Source: Acanthopleuribacter pedis (GTDB taxonomy: Bacteria > Acidobacteriota > Holophagae > Acanthopleuribacterales > Acanthopleuribacteraceae). Taken from it: a DNA stretch of 64,000 nucleotides. The notes under the pieces were generated by a model that saw nothing but the letters and a program-made list of their open reading frames with translations, was not told the DNA's origin and did not search any database. Made by a program: the position numbers and the translations under genes. Where the stretch lies: contig NZ_JAFREP010000014.1 in assembly GCF_017377855.1 (NCBI RefSeq), positions 186,001-250,000 on the forward strand, given 5' to 3'. Of this stretch, positions 1 to 8,738 are shown one piece after another (positions within the stretch are counted from its first letter, which is position 1; every line of letters begins with the position of its first letter).

Positions 1-812
1 AGCTGATACAAAATCACGCCCAGCGCATAAATATCGGTTGCCGTGGTGGCCGGGTGTCCCGCGATCTGTTCCGGGCTCGCGTATTCGGGGGTGAACAATT
101 GCCGCCCGGTTCGGGTTTCTTCCGCGGCTTGATCGCCTTGCAACAACTTGGCGATGCCGAAGTCCAGCAAAAAGGGTTCGCCATGGTTGTCGACCAGGAT
201 GTTGCCGGGTTTTAGATCGCGGTGGATCACCAAATTGCGGTGGGCGAAGGCCACCGTCCTGCAAATTTCCAGGAACAGGTTCAGGCGCTCGTGGAGGCCG
301 AGGCGCTGTTCCGAGCAGTAGGTTGTTAGGGTGGTGCCGCGGAAAAAGGGCATGACCAGGTAGGGGCGGCCGTCTTGGGTCGTGCCCGCGTTGATGAGGG
401 TGGCGATGCGCGGATGGGAAAGGGTGGCCATAATGTGGCGTTCCTGTTTGAAACGCAACAGGATATCTTCGCTGTCCATGCCTTTTTTGAGGATCTTGAC
501 CGCGACTTCCCGCTGAAAATCGGGGCCGTGTTCCAGTGCGCGAAACACCACGCTCATACCGCCATGGCCGATTTCTTCCTGGAGTTCGTATTGGTCGAGG
601 CGGCTGCCTTGAACCGGACCCGTCTCCTCAATGGCTTTGCCCTCGATAAAGGCCATGGGTTCAAGATCAACGGTGAGTAACGCGCGAACCGCCTCAGCCA
701 GTGCCGCGTTGGTGCCACAGGTTTGTTGGATATAAGTTTCTTGTTCCTCGGGCGGCAGCTCAAGCGCCGCTTCTACGATGGGTTCGGCTTGTTGCCAAAG
801 TTCGATGTCCAT
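1..812 (-). CDS. Serine/threonine protein kinase, N-terminal part (runs off the left edge)
   Basis: The reverse strand reads as an open frame from ATG at 812 to the window edge, about 270 residues. An acidic helical N-terminal extension of about 75 residues precedes a Hanks-type kinase domain. The glycine loop (GHGGMS), the VAVK lysine motif, the HRDLKPGN catalytic loop, DFG and the subdomain VIII PEYASPEQ motif are all visible. The C-terminal lobe and any sensor or TPR tail lie outside the window. The start is fixed by a stop at 846-848 in the same frame and by a GGAG ribosome site about 10 bases upstream. It begins 33 bases after the ECF sigma factor gene, so the two are almost certainly cotranscribed. 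In this family the kinase is thought to act with the sigma factor; the target is unknown. Confidence 0.93.
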   Translation of the reverse strand, partial: MDIELWQQAEPIVEAALELPPEEQETYIQQTCGTNAALAEAVRALLTVDLEPMAFIEGKAIEETGPVQGSRLDQYELQEEIGHGGMSVVFRALEHGPDFQREVAVKILKKGMDSEDILLRFKQERHIMATLSHPRIATLINAGTTQDGRPYLVMPFFRGTTLTTYCSEQRLGLHERLNLFLEICRTVAFAHRNLVIHRDLKPGNILVDNHGEPFLLDFGIAKLLQGDQAAEETRTGRQLFTPEYASPEQIAGHPATTATDIYALGVILYQ

Positions 813-845
813 GGCCGGCAGCTCCGCGTCAGGTCGTGGCGTAGT

Positions 846-1520
846 TTAGCGTTCGATATCTTGTCCTTTAAGCTGAACCGCCAGGAAGCGTTTGGCCATT
901 TGCCAGTCGCGTTTGAGGGTGCGGGAGGAGACATTGAGCAATGCCGCGATTTCTTCCAAGTCCAGGCCGGCATAAAAACGCATCTCGATCAGACGGCATT
1001 TGCGCGGATCGACCTGTTCCAGTTGTTTCATCGCTTGTTCGAGCGAGAGCAACATGGCCGGGGTTAGGCCGACCGTGGCACCGGCTAAGGCGTCGTGTTC
1101 CAGGGCGACCGTGACACAGCCGCCGCCGCGTTTGAGGGCGTTGCGTTCGCGGGCGTATCGGGACAGAACACGACGCATCAGAAAGCCGGAGAACGCGATA
1201 AACTCCGCCCGGCTGGGGAAATGAAGGCCTTCACGGGTTTCCAATTCGAGGTAAACCTCGTGGATGAGCGCCGTGGGTTGCAAGGTTCGGTCGTCCGAAC
1301 GGCCTAGGTAGCCGTAGGCCAGCGCCTTGAGGCGTTGGTAAACCAGCGGCATGAGGTCGCTTAAAGCGTTGGGGTCCGCCTCTTCCCAGGCGCGCAGGTA
1401 TTGGGTGACCTCACCCAGTGTTTGTTGTGCTTCCGCCAAATCGACTTGATCGTCTCGGTCGAGCCGTGGTGGATTGTCGGCAAGTGCCTTTAAGAATTGT
1501 TGTGTCTTCGGGTCGTTCAA
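846..1520 (-). CDS. ECF-family RNA polymerase sigma factor
   Basis: This 224-residue protein has a sigma-70 region 2-like segment (about 45-125, with the LIHEVYLEL stretch) and a region 4 helix-turn-helix at about 165-215 (RLIEMRFYAGLDLEEIAALL, then SSRTLKRDWQMAKRFL). It resembles the large ECF subfamily found beside Ser/Thr kinases in Acidobacteriota and Planctomycetes. The ATG at 1520 follows an AACGTCCCCC-type region with no strong ribosome site. The kinase gene follows immediately in the same reading frame, which suggests phosphorylation-linked control rather than a classical anti-sigma factor. That functional link is inference; no anti-sigma gene is visible. Confidence 0.9.
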   Translation of the reverse strand: MNDPKTQQFLKALADNPPRLDRDDQVDLAEAQQTLGEVTQYLRAWEEADPNALSDLMPLVYQRLKALAYGYLGRSDDRTLQPTALIHEVYLELETREGLHFPSRAEFIAFSGFLMRRVLSRYARERNALKRGGGCVTVALEHDALAGATVGLTPAMLLSLEQAMKQLEQVDPRKCRLIEMRFYAGLDLEEIAALLNVSSRTLKRDWQMAKRFLAVQLKGQDIER

Positions 1521-1770
1521 GGGGGACGTTCCTCCAATAGGCCGGCGGAAAAATTTTGGAATGCATGCCTTATCTTACCAAAGCAAGGATCGGGTGCGAT
1601 GCATCCCTGGAGCAGATCACATGCCGTTTGTTTTATTGGAAACGACTGGATCCTGCGAATTTTCTCTTTGGTTGTCCTATCGGCGGCGGCTCGGAAAATC
1701 CAAACCGCCGCGGCGAGGGTTTTTGGCGAATCAGGGGACTGGGTCGCGAGGCCGTGGTGAAGAAAAGGAA

Positions 1771-4700
1771 TTACAGCTTTGTTTCTTTGAGAACTGCCTC
1801 CAAATGGAAGAGGGCGATGTCGGCTTCAGCTTGTCCAAAAACCAAGGGCGGCTTTATTTTGAGCACGTTGTGCAGGGGACCGTCGACACTTAGGAGCACC
1901 CCGCGTGCTTTCATGCGTTCGACGATCTCCGCGGCTTCCCGGTCCGCCGGGGCAAGGGATTCGGGATCGCGCACCAGTTCCACGCCCAGGAACAGCCCCA
2001 GGCCGCGAACTTCTCCGATCAAGGGGTACTGCTTCTGCAAGGCAACCAATCCCTGTTTGAGGTAGGTACCTACTTGGTGTGCCTGGTTTTGCAGTTGTTC
2101 ATTCTCCAGAACATCGAGGACCGCCAGGCCCGCCGCGCAGGCGACCGGGTTTCCGCCAAAGGTGTTGAAGTACTCCATGCCGTTGTCGAAGGTCGCGGCG
2201 ATGTCGGGGGTGGTGATCACTGCCGCGAGTGGGAAACCGTTACCGATCGGTTTGCCGAGGGTCACGATATCGGGTACCACGTTTTGTGTTTGGAAACCCC
2301 ACATCGCCGTACCGACCCGACCAAAGCCGACCTGGACCTCGTCCGCGATACAAAGCCCGCCCGCGTCGCGAACCATCGAGTAGAGATGGTGGAGGTAAGA
2401 ATCGGGGAGCACGATTTGCCCACCGCAGCCGGGAAGCGATTCGGCGATGAGGCCCGCTACCTGGTTGTGCTTTTGTTCGAGGATGGGGCCTGCCTGCTCC
2501 GCATAGCGGCGGCCGATTTCAGGTTCACCGTGTTTGATGGGGCCGCGGAATCCGTCCGGCATCGGCAGTTTGTGGGTGGTCTCAACTTGGGCAAACCCGC
2601 CCCGACCTTCGTATTTGTAGGGACTCACCTCGATGAGTGCCCGCGTGTGGCCGTGGTAGGCCGCGTCGAGGACCAGCATGTCGCTTCGCCCGGTTGCGTT
2701 GCGGGTTAGGCGGAGGGCCAGGTCGTTGGCCTCGGAACCCGTGCACGTGAAGAAACAGACCGATAGATTGCCTGGCAGGGTGGCCGTCAAGCGTTGGGCG
2801 TAGTCGAGGATGTTGCGGTGGAGGTAGCGGGTGTTGGTGTTGAGCCGGGCCAGTTGCTTTTGGACCGCGGCGACCACGTGGGGATGGCAGTGTCCCACGT
2901 GGCACACGTTGTTGACCATGTCGAGGTAGGCCCGGCCCGCTGCATCGTACAGGTAACACCCTTCACCGCGAACAATGTGCAGGGGTTCACGGTAGCTGAG
3001 GCTGAGGTTGGGACCCAGGCTGTGGCGGCGTTTGGCGAGCAGGTTGCTTTTGTGCGTGGGGTCGCCGCCGGGCTGGAGCGGTGGGAGGTTGAGGATGACA
3101 TTGGGGTCGGGGGCGAAACTCAACCAGACCTTGCGCTCGTGATAACGTGCGATGCCCGGGTAATCACCGCGTTGGTCGAGAAGGTCCGTGATGAGTTGGA
3201 AGTGAAGGTGTGGCGGCCAGGAACCGTTTTCCGCGATATCACCCAAATCGGCGAGGTGATCGCCCGCCGCGACGGCGTCGCCGACGTGTCGCTTGGTGAG
3301 CGTGGTACGGGCGAGGTGCCCGTAGAGGGTGAAGAAGGTTTCGCCCTGATCGGTTTCGTGGCGCAGGATCAGGGTCGGTCCGTAATCGCCCGCCGCCGCG
3401 TTGTCGGCCACCGCGTGGACCGTGCCGGCCAGTGGGGCGGTGACCGGGGTTCCCGCCGCCGCGTAGAGGTCGATGCCGAGGTGGACCGAACGGCGTTGGG
3501 TATTGGCGAGGCTGTAGTCGGGATCGTTGTAGAGGGCGCGATCCTCGTTGTAGCGACCGAGCCCGACCGCGACCCCCGCCGCGGCCATTTTGTCGAAGAG
3601 GTAGCGGGAAAAGTCGGCCGTGGTGGCGCGTTGCGCCTGGCTACCGTAATCGCGGCCGGAGAGGGTTAGGTCAAAAGTGATGTTGGGGCCGGCGAGGAGA
3701 TTGTTGCCCAGGACGGGGTGGAACGCGGCGCGATTCTTTTCCAAGTAAGCCGTGATGCGCGGCGTTTTGGGGCAGGGCTCGAGGGCACAGGCCGCGCGGA
3801 AGACCGCGCCTGCAAAGCGGGGGTGGACGGTTTCAAGTTCGGCCAAGGCGTCAAGCGTGGGTTGCAGGTGGACGCCCAAATAGGGGTTGTCCGGGTTTTC
3901 GGCCAGCGCGCGTGCTGCTTGGCAGACGCTGGTGCACATGCGCAGTAAGATCAGTTCGAAGAGGAGCGACAACTCTAACTCGGTGAGTGGGTATGCTTGG
4001 TGGTAACCCGCCACAATCCGGGCCGCAACCTGAAGGGGTTGTCGGCGCCCGAGCATGGCGTAACCACAGAGGATGGCGAGTTCGTTAACCGTGTGGGAGA
4101 AAACCACATCGCCGAAATCGATTAAGCCGCTGACGCGGTTACCCGTTACCAGAATGTTGTAATCATTGCCGTCATTGTGGATGACGCTACGGCGAAGGTG
4201 TTGTAGCCGCGGGGTGACCTTGTCGCGAAATCGTTCCAGTAAATCGTGGATGCGGCGGCGGTGGGCGGGTTCCTGGATGCGGTTGAGGAGGGCTTGGCAG
4301 ATGTCGGCGCCGTTGGCGAGATCCCAATCGAGATCACGGTTCATGTGGGGATGGGAAAAGGATTCCAGCGCTTGGTTGACACGCCCGAAGAAGCAGCCCA
4401 GATCGCGGGAGAGCCGGGGGGAGGGGTTTTTAACCGAGGCCAACAGTTCGCCTTCGACAAAGGGCACACAGCGCAACCAGTGACGTGCCCCTGTTTGGCT
4501 GGTGACCTGAACCATGGTTTCGCCGCCGCGGGTGGGCAGGGGCGTGGGCCACTGGACATCGGGAAGGTGGCGCTTGAGGTGGGAAATGACCGCCTCTTCG
4601 AGCGCGAGGTGCGGCGCTTGCTGGGTACGGTTGGCAATTTTAAGCACGACGACAGCACCGCTCGCGGCGGTAATCTTGAAATTCTGATCGGCGTAACTAT

Positions 4701-4791
4701 CTAAGGCGACGGCGGTTCCGTGGATGTCAAAGTGTTCGGCGGCCAGGGCCGAAGCCTCGGCAAGGGAAAAACAGGGTTGGTTTTCGGCCAT
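1771..4791 (-). CDS. Three-domain fusion: APH-like kinase, M23 peptidase, class-III aminotransferase
   Basis: This 1006-residue protein joins three enzymes. Residues 1-340 are an aminoglycoside-phosphotransferase/choline-kinase-like domain with the catalytic HNDGNDYN (about 205-212) and LIDFGD metal-binding motif (about 223-228). Residues about 420-590 form a LytM/M23 metallopeptidase domain with HLGIDLYA, LYGHL and HLHFQ zinc-ligand motifs. Residues about 600-1006 are a class-III PLP aminotransferase with the Schiff-base lysine in TLGKPIGNG. The aminotransferase part is closest in style to the ethanolamine-phosphate phospholyase/AGXT2-like group. A combined kinase plus phospholyase would phosphorylate and then eliminate an amino alcohol or hydroxylysine. 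The role of the peptidase domain is unclear, and no signal peptide is visible. The start at ATG 4791 is the only one that keeps the whole APH domain. Confidence 0.9.
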   Translation of the reverse strand: MAENQPCFSLAEASALAAEHFDIHGTAVALDSYADQNFKITAASGAVVVLKIANRTQQAPHLALEEAVISHLKRHLPDVQWPTPLPTRGGETMVQVTSQTGARHWLRCVPFVEGELLASVKNPSPRLSRDLGCFFGRVNQALESFSHPHMNRDLDWDLANGADICQALLNRIQEPAHRRRIHDLLERFRDKVTPRLQHLRRSVIHNDGNDYNILVTGNRVSGLIDFGDVVFSHTVNELAILCGYAMLGRRQPLQVAARIVAGYHQAYPLTELELSLLFELILLRMCTSVCQAARALAENPDNPYLGVHLQPTLDALAELETVHPRFAGAVFRAACALEPCPKTPRITAYLEKNRAAFHPVLGNNLLAGPNITFDLTLSGRDYGSQAQRATTADFSRYLFDKMAAAGVAVGLGRYNEDRALYNDPDYSLANTQRRSVHLGIDLYAAAGTPVTAPLAGTVHAVADNAAAGDYGPTLILRHETDQGETFFTLYGHLARTTLTKRHVGDAVAAGDHLADLGDIAENGSWPPHLHFQLITDLLDQRGDYPGIARYHERKVWLSFAPDPNVILNLPPLQPGGDPTHKSNLLAKRRHSLGPNLSLSYREPLHIVRGEGCYLYDAAGRAYLDMVNNVCHVGHCHPHVVAAVQKQLARLNTNTRYLHRNILDYAQRLTATLPGNLSVCFFTCTGSEANDLALRLTRNATGRSDMLVLDAAYHGHTRALIEVSPYKYEGRGGFAQVETTHKLPMPDGFRGPIKHGEPEIGRRYAEQAGPILEQKHNQVAGLIAESLPGCGGQIVLPDSYLHHLYSMVRDAGGLCIADEVQVGFGRVGTAMWGFQTQNVVPDIVTLGKPIGNGFPLAAVITTPDIAATFDNGMEYFNTFGGNPVACAAGLAVLDVLENEQLQNQAHQVGTYLKQGLVALQKQYPLIGEVRGLGLFLGVELVRDPESLAPADREAAEIVERMKARGVLLSVDGPLHNVLKIKPPLVFGQAEADIALFHLEAVLKETKL

Positions 4792-5036
4792 GGGGGGACG
4801 GGTCCTTATGCTTGATATATCACCCGCAGTCTAACACAAGCGCCTTCCTTAACGGGTGACCGTCTTCTTTTGCCTTTTATCCCGCTTGCCGGCCCGGCGG
4901 GAACAAGACCTTTCGTGAGTGGGCTGGTGGAACCGCGCCTCGGCCCGCATGGTTCACCAATGGGTTGGGTGAGACGGGGTTGTGCTTGCTGTCTTCGGCC
5001 GGTTGCTGCATATTTGAACGATGGAATGGGGGTATC

Positions 5037-5408
5037 GTGGCGAAATTGCAATACAACCTGGAGAAAGTTGCCCAGGCGCTGCCCCATGAATGCCTATCGG
5101 CGGTGGAAAACCATAAGACTTTTTTGTCTGTTTTAAATTGGGCCCGAGAAATGGAGCTGGGTGCGCCGACCGTTTTGCATATGGATGAATTCTCTATTGA
5201 TGCGGTCTTTAAAATTCAGAAGTCACTGTATTTGGTCTACGGTATGACGTGACTGGGGGGCATTACGGCGGTCGCCGTTTGGGATGTTGAACCGACACCG
5301 GAATTACTTTTGAAAAAACGAATCGAGCAAGGCTGGACGCCCTGTCCCACGGAATTGGTGGGCGGCCCCAAAATACTTGGGTACGCGGCAAAACTGGAAA
5401 CGACTTAA
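5037..5408 (+). pseudogene. Small hypothetical gene interrupted by an in-frame TGA
   Basis: From GTG at 5037 (GGGGG ribosome site just upstream) the frame encodes 71 plausible residues (MAKLQYNLEKVAQALPHE...) and stops at TGA 5250-5252. The same frame then stays open for a further 51 codons with equally protein-like composition (GGITAVAVWDVEPTPEL...) to TAA at 5406-5408. A single TGG-to-TGA change is the simplest explanation. The intact product would be about 123 residues. No family is recognised. The first 71 codons alone could still be expressed. It lies between the fusion enzyme and a repeat element, a position consistent with decay. Confidence 0.5.
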
Positions 5409-5447
5409 CCGCCGGCCATCCGAGGTTTGGCAAACCGCCAGGCTTGT

Positions 5448-5502
5448 CATTGCTTAGCTCGCATTGCTTAGCTCGCATTGCTTAGCTCGCATTGCTCACC
5501 CG
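5448..5502. repeat. 14-bp tandem repeat, three copies plus a partial fourth
   Basis: Unit CATTGCTTAGCTCG occurs exactly at 5448-5461, 5462-5475 and 5476-5489. A diverged fourth copy (CATTGCTCACCCG) occupies 5490-5502. The unit matches the end of repeat family A (GCATTT/GCTCAC), so it looks like stuttering of an element end. Confidence 0.9.
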
Positions 5503-5682
5503 CTTTTGTTGCGAGCGTGTCAAAACGCTTGCGACCGAAACCGGACATCGGTGTTCGACCTTTCGCCGTCGCGGTGCTTCGTCGAAGGGGGTTCTCCCCG
5601 TTGCTGCAACGGTGGGAGCAAACGCGGTGGGCGCAAGGTTTTTGGTTCGCGCGGCAGAAGGCTGGTGAGCAATGCGGGTGAG
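5483..5682. repeat. Repeat family A, copy A1 (about 200 bp, inverted ends)
   Basis: The left end (CTCGCATTGCTCACCCG, about 5486-5502) and the right end (GGTGAGCAATGCGGGTGAG, 5664-5682) are inverted copies of each other. They flank about 160 bp of non-coding sequence. Related ends recur at 42672, 51868, 54194 and 55491. The element stops six bases from the stop codon of the neighbouring MarR-GNAT gene. Confidence 0.7.
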
Positions 5683-5687
5683 AACCT

Positions 5688-6644
5688 TTAGGCAAGCGCA
5701 AGCGCCATGCGTACGTTGCAGCGGGCGAAGGGGGTGTTTGGGTCGAGGGGTACCGATTTGAAGCCGAGCTTTCGGTAGAGGTTGAGGGCCGGGGTGAGCT
5801 TGCTGTTGGTTTCCAAGTAAACCGTGTCGATGCCGCGGCGCTTGGCCTCTTCGATTAATGCAACGCCCAACTGCTCACCGATGCTGTAACCGCGCGCCTC
5901 TGGGCGCACACCCATTTTGATCATTTCGTAGTGGTCGTGGTCGCCCTTGTGAAGCGCGACGGTTCCCAAGATTTCCCCGCTCTCGCGATGGCGCGCAAAC
6001 CATACCTCGCCGCCCTTTGCGATGATTTCCGACTCGGGGTTTTGCAATACTTTGCGGTCTTCCTCTTCCATTTCGAACAAGGTCTCCACCCACTCGCGAT
6101 TAATATCGTAAAAGGCCTCGCGGTAGGTGGGATCGTATGCAATGATCTCGATCTCACGGATGCGACGCGCCTTGCGGGCCGCGCGACATCGCTCAAGAAA
6201 AGACTGTTCCTTTTGGCTCGCCTCGGTTTTTTCCAGGACCTCAATCCAATCCACCTTCGCATCGGCAACCAACCCCTGCAACGCCGCCTGAATGTCCTGC
6301 CAGACCGGTTCCAAATCTTTGATCATCGCGCGACCCTTGTCGCTGAGTGCCAGCACCCGCCGTCGCTTGTCCGATGGATCTTTTTGCGACACGACCAGGC
6401 CGTGTGCGTCCATCTCCGCGGCGACCTTGTTGACCATGGGATGAGAGACCCCCAGGTGATTGGCGATTTGGGTCACCGGCGCGGGGCCGTGATGGGCCAG
6501 GTAATAAAAGGTGGTAAACCATTTGGGCGTGAAATCAAGCCCTGCTTCTTGATAAAGCAAAGCACCGTCCGCCATCAAACTGGCAGTCAGTCGCTTTAGG
6601 CGGGAACCAAGGGCCAGGAGGCCTAAATCGCGGATAAGGTCCAT
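5688..6644 (-). CDS. MarR-family regulator fused to a GNAT acetyltransferase
   Basis: This 318-residue protein starts at ATG 6644 with AGGAGAG at the right spacing; the longer open frame upstream lacks such support. Residues 1-150 form a MarR winged helix (GVSHPMVNKVAAEMDAHGLV recognition region, then the DKRRRVLALSDKG wing). Residues about 165-318 form a GNAT domain with the acetyl-CoA loop region MGVRPEARGYSIGEQL and YRKLGF near the end. MarR-GNAT fusions are a known architecture of bifunctional helix-turn-helix/GNAT proteins. The substrate is unknown. An imperfect palindrome in its own promoter suggests autoregulation. Confidence 0.92.
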   Translation of the reverse strand: MDLIRDLGLLALGSRLKRLTASLMADGALLYQEAGLDFTPKWFTTFYYLAHHGPAPVTQIANHLGVSHPMVNKVAAEMDAHGLVVSQKDPSDKRRRVLALSDKGRAMIKDLEPVWQDIQAALQGLVADAKVDWIEVLEKTEASQKEQSFLERCRAARKARRIREIEIIAYDPTYREAFYDINREWVETLFEMEEEDRKVLQNPESEIIAKGGEVWFARHRESGEILGTVALHKGDHDHYEMIKMGVRPEARGYSIGEQLGVALIEEAKRRGIDTVYLETNSKLTPALNLYRKLGFKSVPLDPNTPFARCNVRMALALA

Positions 6645-6671
6645 CGTGTCTCTCCTTTTGTTGAAAGCGTA

Positions 6672-6717
6672 ACTGGTAACGTAATTAGTATTTATACTTT
6701 CTAAGCGATTCGTGCAA
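6672..6717 (-). promoter_or_regulatory. Putative promoter and MarR-type operator of the MarR-GNAT gene
   Basis: On the minus strand a TTGCAC (6717-6712) and a TATAAA (6696-6691) are spaced by 15 bases. An imperfect 18-base palindrome, ACTGGTAACGTAATTAGT at 6672-6689 (12 of 18 positions symmetric), lies just downstream of the -10-like box. That is where a MarR repressor would block transcription. This is inferred from sequence only. Confidence 0.35.
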
Positions 6718-6800
6718 GAAATTTGGCGCTTTTTTTCACTTTTTTTTGGTGCTAGAATGTAAGCGGCTGTTATGGAGTGAGTTAGCTGGGAGTTTGCTGG

Positions 6801-6998
6801 TTGGAACAAGCGATTGTCGGGTTTCATCGCGATGAGGAAGGCCACTGGGTGGCGGACCTCGCCTGTGGTCACGGCCGCCATGTACGCCACCGACCGCCCA
6901 TGGAGCAGCGGCCCTGGGTTGAAGCCCAAGCCGGACGAGAGGCCATGTTGGGCCGCCGCCTCTTTTGCAAGCGCTGTGCCGACGGGGAACCGGTTTAA
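6801..6998 (+). CDS. DUF3565 family protein
   Basis: This 65-residue protein starts at TTG 6801 with GGGAG upstream. The sequence carries the family pattern: IVGFHRDEEGHWVADLACGH, GRHVRHRPP, RPWV and a C-terminal CKRC. The CGH, H-rich and CKRC residues look like a small metal site. Function is not established for the family. It stands alone between the divergent MarR-GNAT gene and the convergent LysR gene. Confidence 0.8.
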   Translation: MEQAIVGFHRDEEGHWVADLACGHGRHVRHRPPMEQRPWVEAQAGREAMLGRRLFCKRCADGEPV

Positions 6999-7043
6999 CC
7001 GACCGTTCCTATTTTTTCTGCGCCATGGCGGTGCCGGATCGTC

Positions 7044-7955
7044 TCAGGCTAGGTCGGCCAACCGCACGACCTTCAAATGCTTGGCAAGGTAATCGATGAG
7101 GATGCGTACCTTGTGGGAGAGCTGGCGACCGGGCGCGTAAACCGCGTAGACGGCGCCTTCCACGAGCCGGTAACCTGGCATGATGGGTTGCAATAAACCC
7201 TCGCGCATGGCTTGCTCCGTGATAAACAAGGGCAAGGTCGAAATGCCGAGTCCCTTGATGGTGGCGTCGAGCAAGGCCGGCCCGCTGTTGGTGCGTAGCC
7301 GGGTTTTTGGGCGCGGCTGGTAGTTGCCGCCGTCGGCGCCGACGAACCGCCAATTGAGGTTTTCCGGTGCCAAGCTGTAGACCAGGCTGAGATGGCCTTC
7401 GTTGAGTTCGTCGGGGTGAAGCGGTTCGCCGTAACGTGCTAGGTAGGCGGGTGATGCGGCGGCGACCCGTTCCATTACCCCGAGCTTTTTGGCGACCAGA
7501 TGGGTTTGGGTCAGGCTCCCGACGCGCACCGCCATATCAAAACCCTCGGCGACCAGGTCGTGCTTGCGGTCGTCCAGCACCATATCGATTTGGAGCCCCT
7601 CGTGCTGTTGCATGAAGTCGGAAATCAAGGGAATTAAATACCGCATGCCGAAGGACATGGGACCCGAGATGCGGATGGTGCCGGTTAAATCGGCGTCGCG
7701 TTGCTGGGTCAATGACTCCAGTTCGGCCAAGTCGTCCAACAATCTGATGCAACGCTCGTAATAAAACCGCCCGGTTTCGGTGAGGCTCAGCCGCCGGGTT
7801 GTGCGCTGTAACAGTCGTGTAGCCAGGTACTTTTCTAATTCGTTGATGCGGCGGCTGACGGCTGATTTGGCCACGTTCATCTGGTCGGCGGCGGCGGTGA
7901 AACTGCCGGACTCGACGACACGCACAAAGGTTTCCATGTCTTCAAACTTGTTCAT
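7044..7955 (-). CDS. LysR-family transcriptional regulator
   Basis: This 303-residue protein has an N-terminal winged helix-turn-helix (about 1-60, SFTAAADQMNVAKSAVSRRI) and a substrate-binding domain (about 90-295). It is divergently transcribed from the azoreductase gene with about 126 bp between starts, the usual arrangement for a LysR regulator controlling its neighbour. It resembles the DsdC/YafC-like subgroup often found beside quinone or flavin oxidoreductases. The effector is unknown. Confidence 0.93.
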   Translation of the reverse strand: MNKFEDMETFVRVVESGSFTAAADQMNVAKSAVSRRINELEKYLATRLLQRTTRRLSLTETGRFYYERCIRLLDDLAELESLTQQRDADLTGTIRISGPMSFGMRYLIPLISDFMQQHEGLQIDMVLDDRKHDLVAEGFDMAVRVGSLTQTHLVAKKLGVMERVAAASPAYLARYGEPLHPDELNEGHLSLVYSLAPENLNWRFVGADGGNYQPRPKTRLRTNSGPALLDATIKGLGISTLPLFITEQAMREGLLQPIMPGYRLVEGAVYAVYAPGRQLSHKVRILIDYLAKHLKVVRLADLA

Positions 7956-7975
7956 TTGATTGTTCTCGAAAACGC

Positions 7976-8001
7976 AACAGCGATTTGCGCCAACTGCTGT
8001 T
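7976..8001. promoter_or_regulatory. Inverted repeat in the LysR/azoreductase intergenic region
   Basis: AACAGC (7976-7981) and GCTGTT (7996-8001) form an inverted pair separated by 14 bases, between the divergent starts. The position suits a LysR operator controlling both genes. The arms are short, so chance is possible. Confidence 0.35.
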
Positions 8002-8081
8002 TTTTTGGTGCTGGAAAAGACTTAGATTAGTTTCATCACAACGAGCCGGAGCGAAAACCGGCGGACATTTTGGAGGTTACC

Positions 8082-8720
8082 ATGACTCAATCAACGCAAC
8101 AATCAAGTGCACCGACCATCCTTCGCATCGACGCCAGTGCCCGGCGAAACGGTTCCACCACCCGCCGCCTCAACGACTTCCTGGTCGCGCGTTTGCTGGA
8201 ACGGTTTCCCAACGCCAAGGTGGTGACGCGCGCGCTCGACACCATGCCGCTGCTCACGGAAGAATGGGTGAACGCCAATTTTACCCCGGTCGAATCCCGC
8301 ACCGAAGCGCAACAACGCGAACTGGCCTTTTCCGACCGATTAATTGAAGAACTCAAAACAGCCGATTTCCTGGTGATGGGGGTCCCGATTTATAACTTCG
8401 GCGTACCGGCCGCGCTCAAAGCCTGGGTTGACCAGGTGGCCCGCGCCCGCGTCACCTTTCGCTACACGGCAAACGGCCCGGAAGGCCTGCTCAAAGGAAA
8501 AACAGCCTTTGTCACCGCGGCTTCGGGCGGTGTTCCCATCGGCGGCGCTCTTGATTTCGCCACGCCTTATATACGCCAAGCGCTCCATTTCATCGGCATC
8601 GACGATGTCAACCTGTTCTCGGTCCGCGAACTGATTCAAGACGACCAAATCGACGCGGTTAAAACCCAGCGTCAGATCGAAAGGGCCCTGGCCGAACACT
8701 TCCAAACATCCCTGGTTTAA
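8082..8720 (+). CDS. azoR: FMN-dependent NADH:quinone oxidoreductase / azoreductase
   Basis: This 212-residue flavodoxin-like protein reduces quinones and azo dyes with NADH through bound FMN. The sequence shows the N-terminal phosphate-binding segment (DASARRNGSTTRRL), the flavin-binding VMGVPIYNFGVPAALKAW stretch and TAASGG further on. The length fits AzoR. The start is ATG 8082, set by GGAGG five bases upstream; an earlier in-frame TTG at 8070 lies on the ribosome site itself. It is divergent from and probably controlled by the LysR gene, perhaps as a response to electrophiles or quinones. Confidence 0.93.
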   Translation: MTQSTQQSSAPTILRIDASARRNGSTTRRLNDFLVARLLERFPNAKVVTRALDTMPLLTEEWVNANFTPVESRTEAQQRELAFSDRLIEELKTADFLVMGVPIYNFGVPAALKAWVDQVARARVTFRYTANGPEGLLKGKTAFVTAASGGVPIGGALDFATPYIRQALHFIGIDDVNLFSVRELIQDDQIDAVKTQRQIERALAEHFQTSLV

Positions 8721-8738
8721 CGACAAGAAATCACCATC

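Noticed and set aside
5250..5252. Selenocysteine codon
   Set aside because: No SECIS-like hairpin was noticed just after the TGA and no selenium genes are in the window. A stop mutation is simpler.
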